Source of the DNA: an uncultured Alphaproteobacteria bacterium
GTDB taxonomy: Bacteria; Pseudomonadota; Alphaproteobacteria; Caulobacterales; Caulobacteraceae
Direction of reading: 5' to 3'
Length of the DNA stretch: 5,736 nt
NCBI GenBank assembly: GCA_903928755.1
Contig: CAIYSH010000201.1
Coordinates: forward strand, 1 to 5,736
Shown: in pieces, positions 3,915-5,736 of the stretch
Numbering within the stretch: position 1 is the stretch's first letter
Layout: each line of letters starts with the position of its first letter
Notes under the pieces: model-generated
Told to the model about the DNA's origin: nothing
The model's database searches: none
What the model saw: only the letters and a program-made list of their open reading frames with translations
Position numbers and translations under genes: made by a program

Positions 3915-5736
3915 ATGTCCCTTCGCAATATCGCCATTATCGCCCACGTCGACCATGGCAAAACCACTCTGGTGGACCAGCTCCTCGCGCAGTCCGGTGT
4001 CTTCCGAGCCAATGAGGCTACGGTCGAACGCGCCATGGACTCCAATGACCAGGAGCGGGAACGGGGGATCACCATTCTCGCCAAGTGCACCAGCGTGCTC
4101 TGGAACGGGGAAGCCGGCGAAACCCGGATCAACATCATCGACACCCCCGGCCACGCCGACTTTGGTGGCGAGGTGGAACGGATCCTCGGCATGGTGGACG
4201 GATGCGTGTTGCTGGTGGACGCTGAAGAATGGGTCATGCCCCAGACCAAGTTCGTTCTGGGCAAGGCGCTCAAGATGGGCCTGCGCCCCATTCTCTGCCT
4301 CAACAAGGTCGACCGGGCCCATGCCGATCCCGACCGGGTCCTGAATGACGCCTTCGACCTGTTTGCTGCCATGGGCGCGACGGATGAGCAGCTGGACTTC
4401 CCGCACATCTATGCGTCGGGCAAGAACGGCTGGGCAACGCTGGACATGAGCAAGCCCAATGACACCCTGGCCCCGCTGTTTGATCTGATCGTGCGACATG
4501 TTCCTGAGCCCAAGGCGATCGCCCAGAGAGATGAACCTTTCCAGATCCTGTCGGTCCTGATCGAGAACGACCCCTTCCTGGGCCGCCTGCTCACCGGCCG
4601 TATTGCGTCCGGCAAGGCTGTCCCTGGTCTGGCAATCAAGGCCCTGTCTTATGACGGCAAGGAAGTCGAACGGGGCCGGATCACCAAGGTTCTCGCCTTC
4701 CGCGGCCTGAAGCGTCAGCCCATCGAAGATGCCGAAGCCGGAGATATCGTCGCCATAGCGGGTCTGAGCAAGGCCACGGTCGCCGACACCCTCTGCGCCA
4801 TGGATGTGACGGAGGCCCTGCCAGCCCAGCCCATCGATCCCCCGACCATCTCCATGACCGTTTCGGTCAATGACAGCCCTCTGGCCGGTCGCGAAGGCGA
4901 CAAGGTGCAAAGCCGGGTCATCCGTGACCGCCTCCTCAAGGAAGCCCAGTCCAATGTCGCCATCCGGGTCACGGAAACGGCCGACAAGGACGCCTATGAA
5001 GTCGCTGGCCGCGGCGAACTCCAGTTGGGCGTGCTGATCGAAGGCATGCGCCGCGAAGGCTTCGAACTGTCCATCAGCCGGCCACGGGTGGTTTTCCAGA
5101 TCGACCCGGAGACCGGCGCGCGCCTCGAGCCGATCGAAGACGTGATGATCGATGTGGACGATGAGTTCTCCGGGATCGTTATCGAGAAGCTTTCAGCCCG
5201 CAAGGCAGAGCTGAAGGACATGGGTCCCTCGGGTGCCGGCAAGACGCGGATCAGCCTGATGTCCCCCTCCCGGTCCCTGATCGGCTATCAGGGCGAATTC
5301 CTCACCGACACCCGCGGCTCGGGCGTCCTGAACCGGGTGTTCAGCCATTATGAGCCCTATAAGGGTGCCATTGACGCCGGCCGTAAGGGCGTTCTGGTCT
5401 CCAACTCCGACGGCGAAACAGCGGCCTACGCCCTGTGGAACCTGGAAGACCGCGGCACCATGTTCGTCGGCGGTGGCGAGAAGACCTATCAGGGCATGAT
5501 CATTGGCGAGAACTCCCGCCAGGACGACCTGGACGTCAATCCGATGAAGGCCAAGCAGCTGACCAACGTCCGCGCTTCGGGCAAGGATGAGGCCGTGCGC
5601 CTGACCCCACCCCGGCGCATGACCCTGGAACAGGCCATCGCGTATATCGAAGAAGACGAACTGGTCGAGGTGACGCCCAAGTCCATTCGTCTGCGCAAGC
5701 AGGTGCTGAACCCGAGCTTCCGTAAGCGCCGCGTGA
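3915..5736 (+). CDS. typA: TypA/BipA ribosome-associated GTPase, last codons outside window
   Basis: Translational GTPase that binds the 70S ribosome and supports 50S assembly, mainly in cold or stress. Start ATG 3915 gives MSLRNIAIIAHVDHGKTT, the family N-terminus. The G domain has G1 AHVDHGKTT (10-18), G2 region RGITI (50-54), G3 DTPGH (76-80), G4 NKVD (130-133) and G5 SGK (168-170). Then come domain II (from about 200), domain III, the EF-G-V-like domain, and the TypA-specific C-terminal region with SRSLIGYQGEFLTDTRGSG and YALWNLEDRG. A total of 607 codons are read without interruption, and the usual length is about 605-615. The last 'tga' is out of frame, so the gene runs a few codons beyond the window. 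Oddity: residue 106 is Trp where translational GTPases have a near-invariant Gly (VDAEEWVMPQT). The Shine-Dalgarno is poor. Confidence 0.95.
   Translation, partial: MSLRNIAIIAHVDHGKTTLVDQLLAQSGVFRANEATVERAMDSNDQERERGITILAKCTSVLWNGEAGETRINIIDTPGHADFGGEVERILGMVDGCVLLVDAEEWVMPQTKFVLGKALKMGLRPILCLNKVDRAHADPDRVLNDAFDLFAAMGATDEQLDFPHIYASGKNGWATLDMSKPNDTLAPLFDLIVRHVPEPKAIAQRDEPFQILSVLIENDPFLGRLLTGRIASGKAVPGLAIKALSYDGKEVERGRITKVLAFRGLKRQPIEDAEAGDIVAIAGLSKATVADTLCAMDVTEALPAQPIDPPTISMTVSVNDSPLAGREGDKVQSRVIRDRLLKEAQSNVAIRVTETADKDAYEVAGRGELQLGVLIEGMRREGFELSISRPRVVFQIDPETGARLEPIEDVMIDVDDEFSGIVIEKLSARKAELKDMGPSGAGKTRISLMSPSRSLIGYQGEFLTDTRGSGVLNRVFSHYEPYKGAIDAGRKGVLVSNSDGETAAYALWNLEDRGTMFVGGGEKTYQGMIIGENSRQDDLDVNPMKAKQLTNVRASGKDEAVRLTPPRRMTLEQAIAYIEEDELVEVTPKSIRLRKQVLNPSFRKRRV

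Noticed and set aside
3897..4910. A 337-codon open frame on the minus strand, antisense to typA
   Set aside because: It is a mirror of the typA codon pattern in a GC-rich gene. The product has no recognisable domain, and the plus strand encodes unmistakable TypA over the whole interval.
5223..5246. P-loop-like GPSGAGKT in TypA (residues 437-444), suggesting a second nucleotide-binding site
   Set aside because: It aligns with the ordinary RPSGGGKTR-type segment of the TypA C-terminal half. One residue change creates a chance Walker A look-alike outside any P-loop fold.
5734..5736. Apparent TGA stop at the very end of the window for typA
   Set aside because: Read from ATG 3915 the last codons are CGC CGC GTG followed by a single A, so this TGA is out of frame. 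The gene continues and there is no frameshift.

Overview
The window looks like chromosomal DNA from an alphaproteobacterium, most likely of the order Caulobacterales (Caulobacter, Phenylobacterium, Brevundimonas or Asticcacaulis type). The reasons are a nearly canonical CpdR cell-cycle response regulator, a TypA/BipA whose N-terminus reads like the alphaproteobacterial form, a large TonB-dependent receptor of the type abundant in this group, and a small RNA carrying the invariant decamer of the alphaproteobacterial MmgR/suhB (alpha-r8) family. The sequence is moderately GC-rich. I see no insertion sequence, phage gene, CRISPR array or other sign of recent transfer.

Layout from left to right. 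Positions 1-1799 (minus strand) hold the first 599 codons of a TonB-dependent outer-membrane receptor: signal peptide, TonB box, plug and the start of the barrel. Its 3' end lies outside the window. Positions 1800-2036 are its upstream region, with a strong Shine-Dalgarno, a perfect 16-bp palindrome and further inverted repeats. Positions 2037-2111 (minus) encode tRNA-Val(GAC) with an encoded CCA, preceded by a recognisable promoter. Positions 2181-2540 (minus) encode CpdR. Positions 2541-2642 form a divergent intergenic region with a tandem 13-bp repeat. Positions 2643-3584 (plus) encode an N-formylglutamate amidohydrolase family protein. Positions 3590-3671 (minus) encode the small RNA, convergent with the amidohydrolase gene and ending in a strong intrinsic terminator. 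Positions 3915-5736 (plus) encode TypA/BipA. That frame is still open at the last base: the final 'tga' is out of frame, so a few C-terminal codons are missing.

These genes do not form one operon or pathway. They are separate units around housekeeping and regulatory functions: nutrient uptake (receptor), translation (tRNA-Val, TypA), regulated proteolysis and cell cycle (CpdR), amino-acid catabolism (amidohydrolase) and post-transcriptional control (small RNA). The points most worth a second look are the unannotated-looking small RNA with a palindrome inside its promoter spacer, the perfect palindrome upstream of the receptor, and a Gly-to-Trp change at a normally invariant position of the TypA GTPase domain. 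I found no convincing new multi-gene system.
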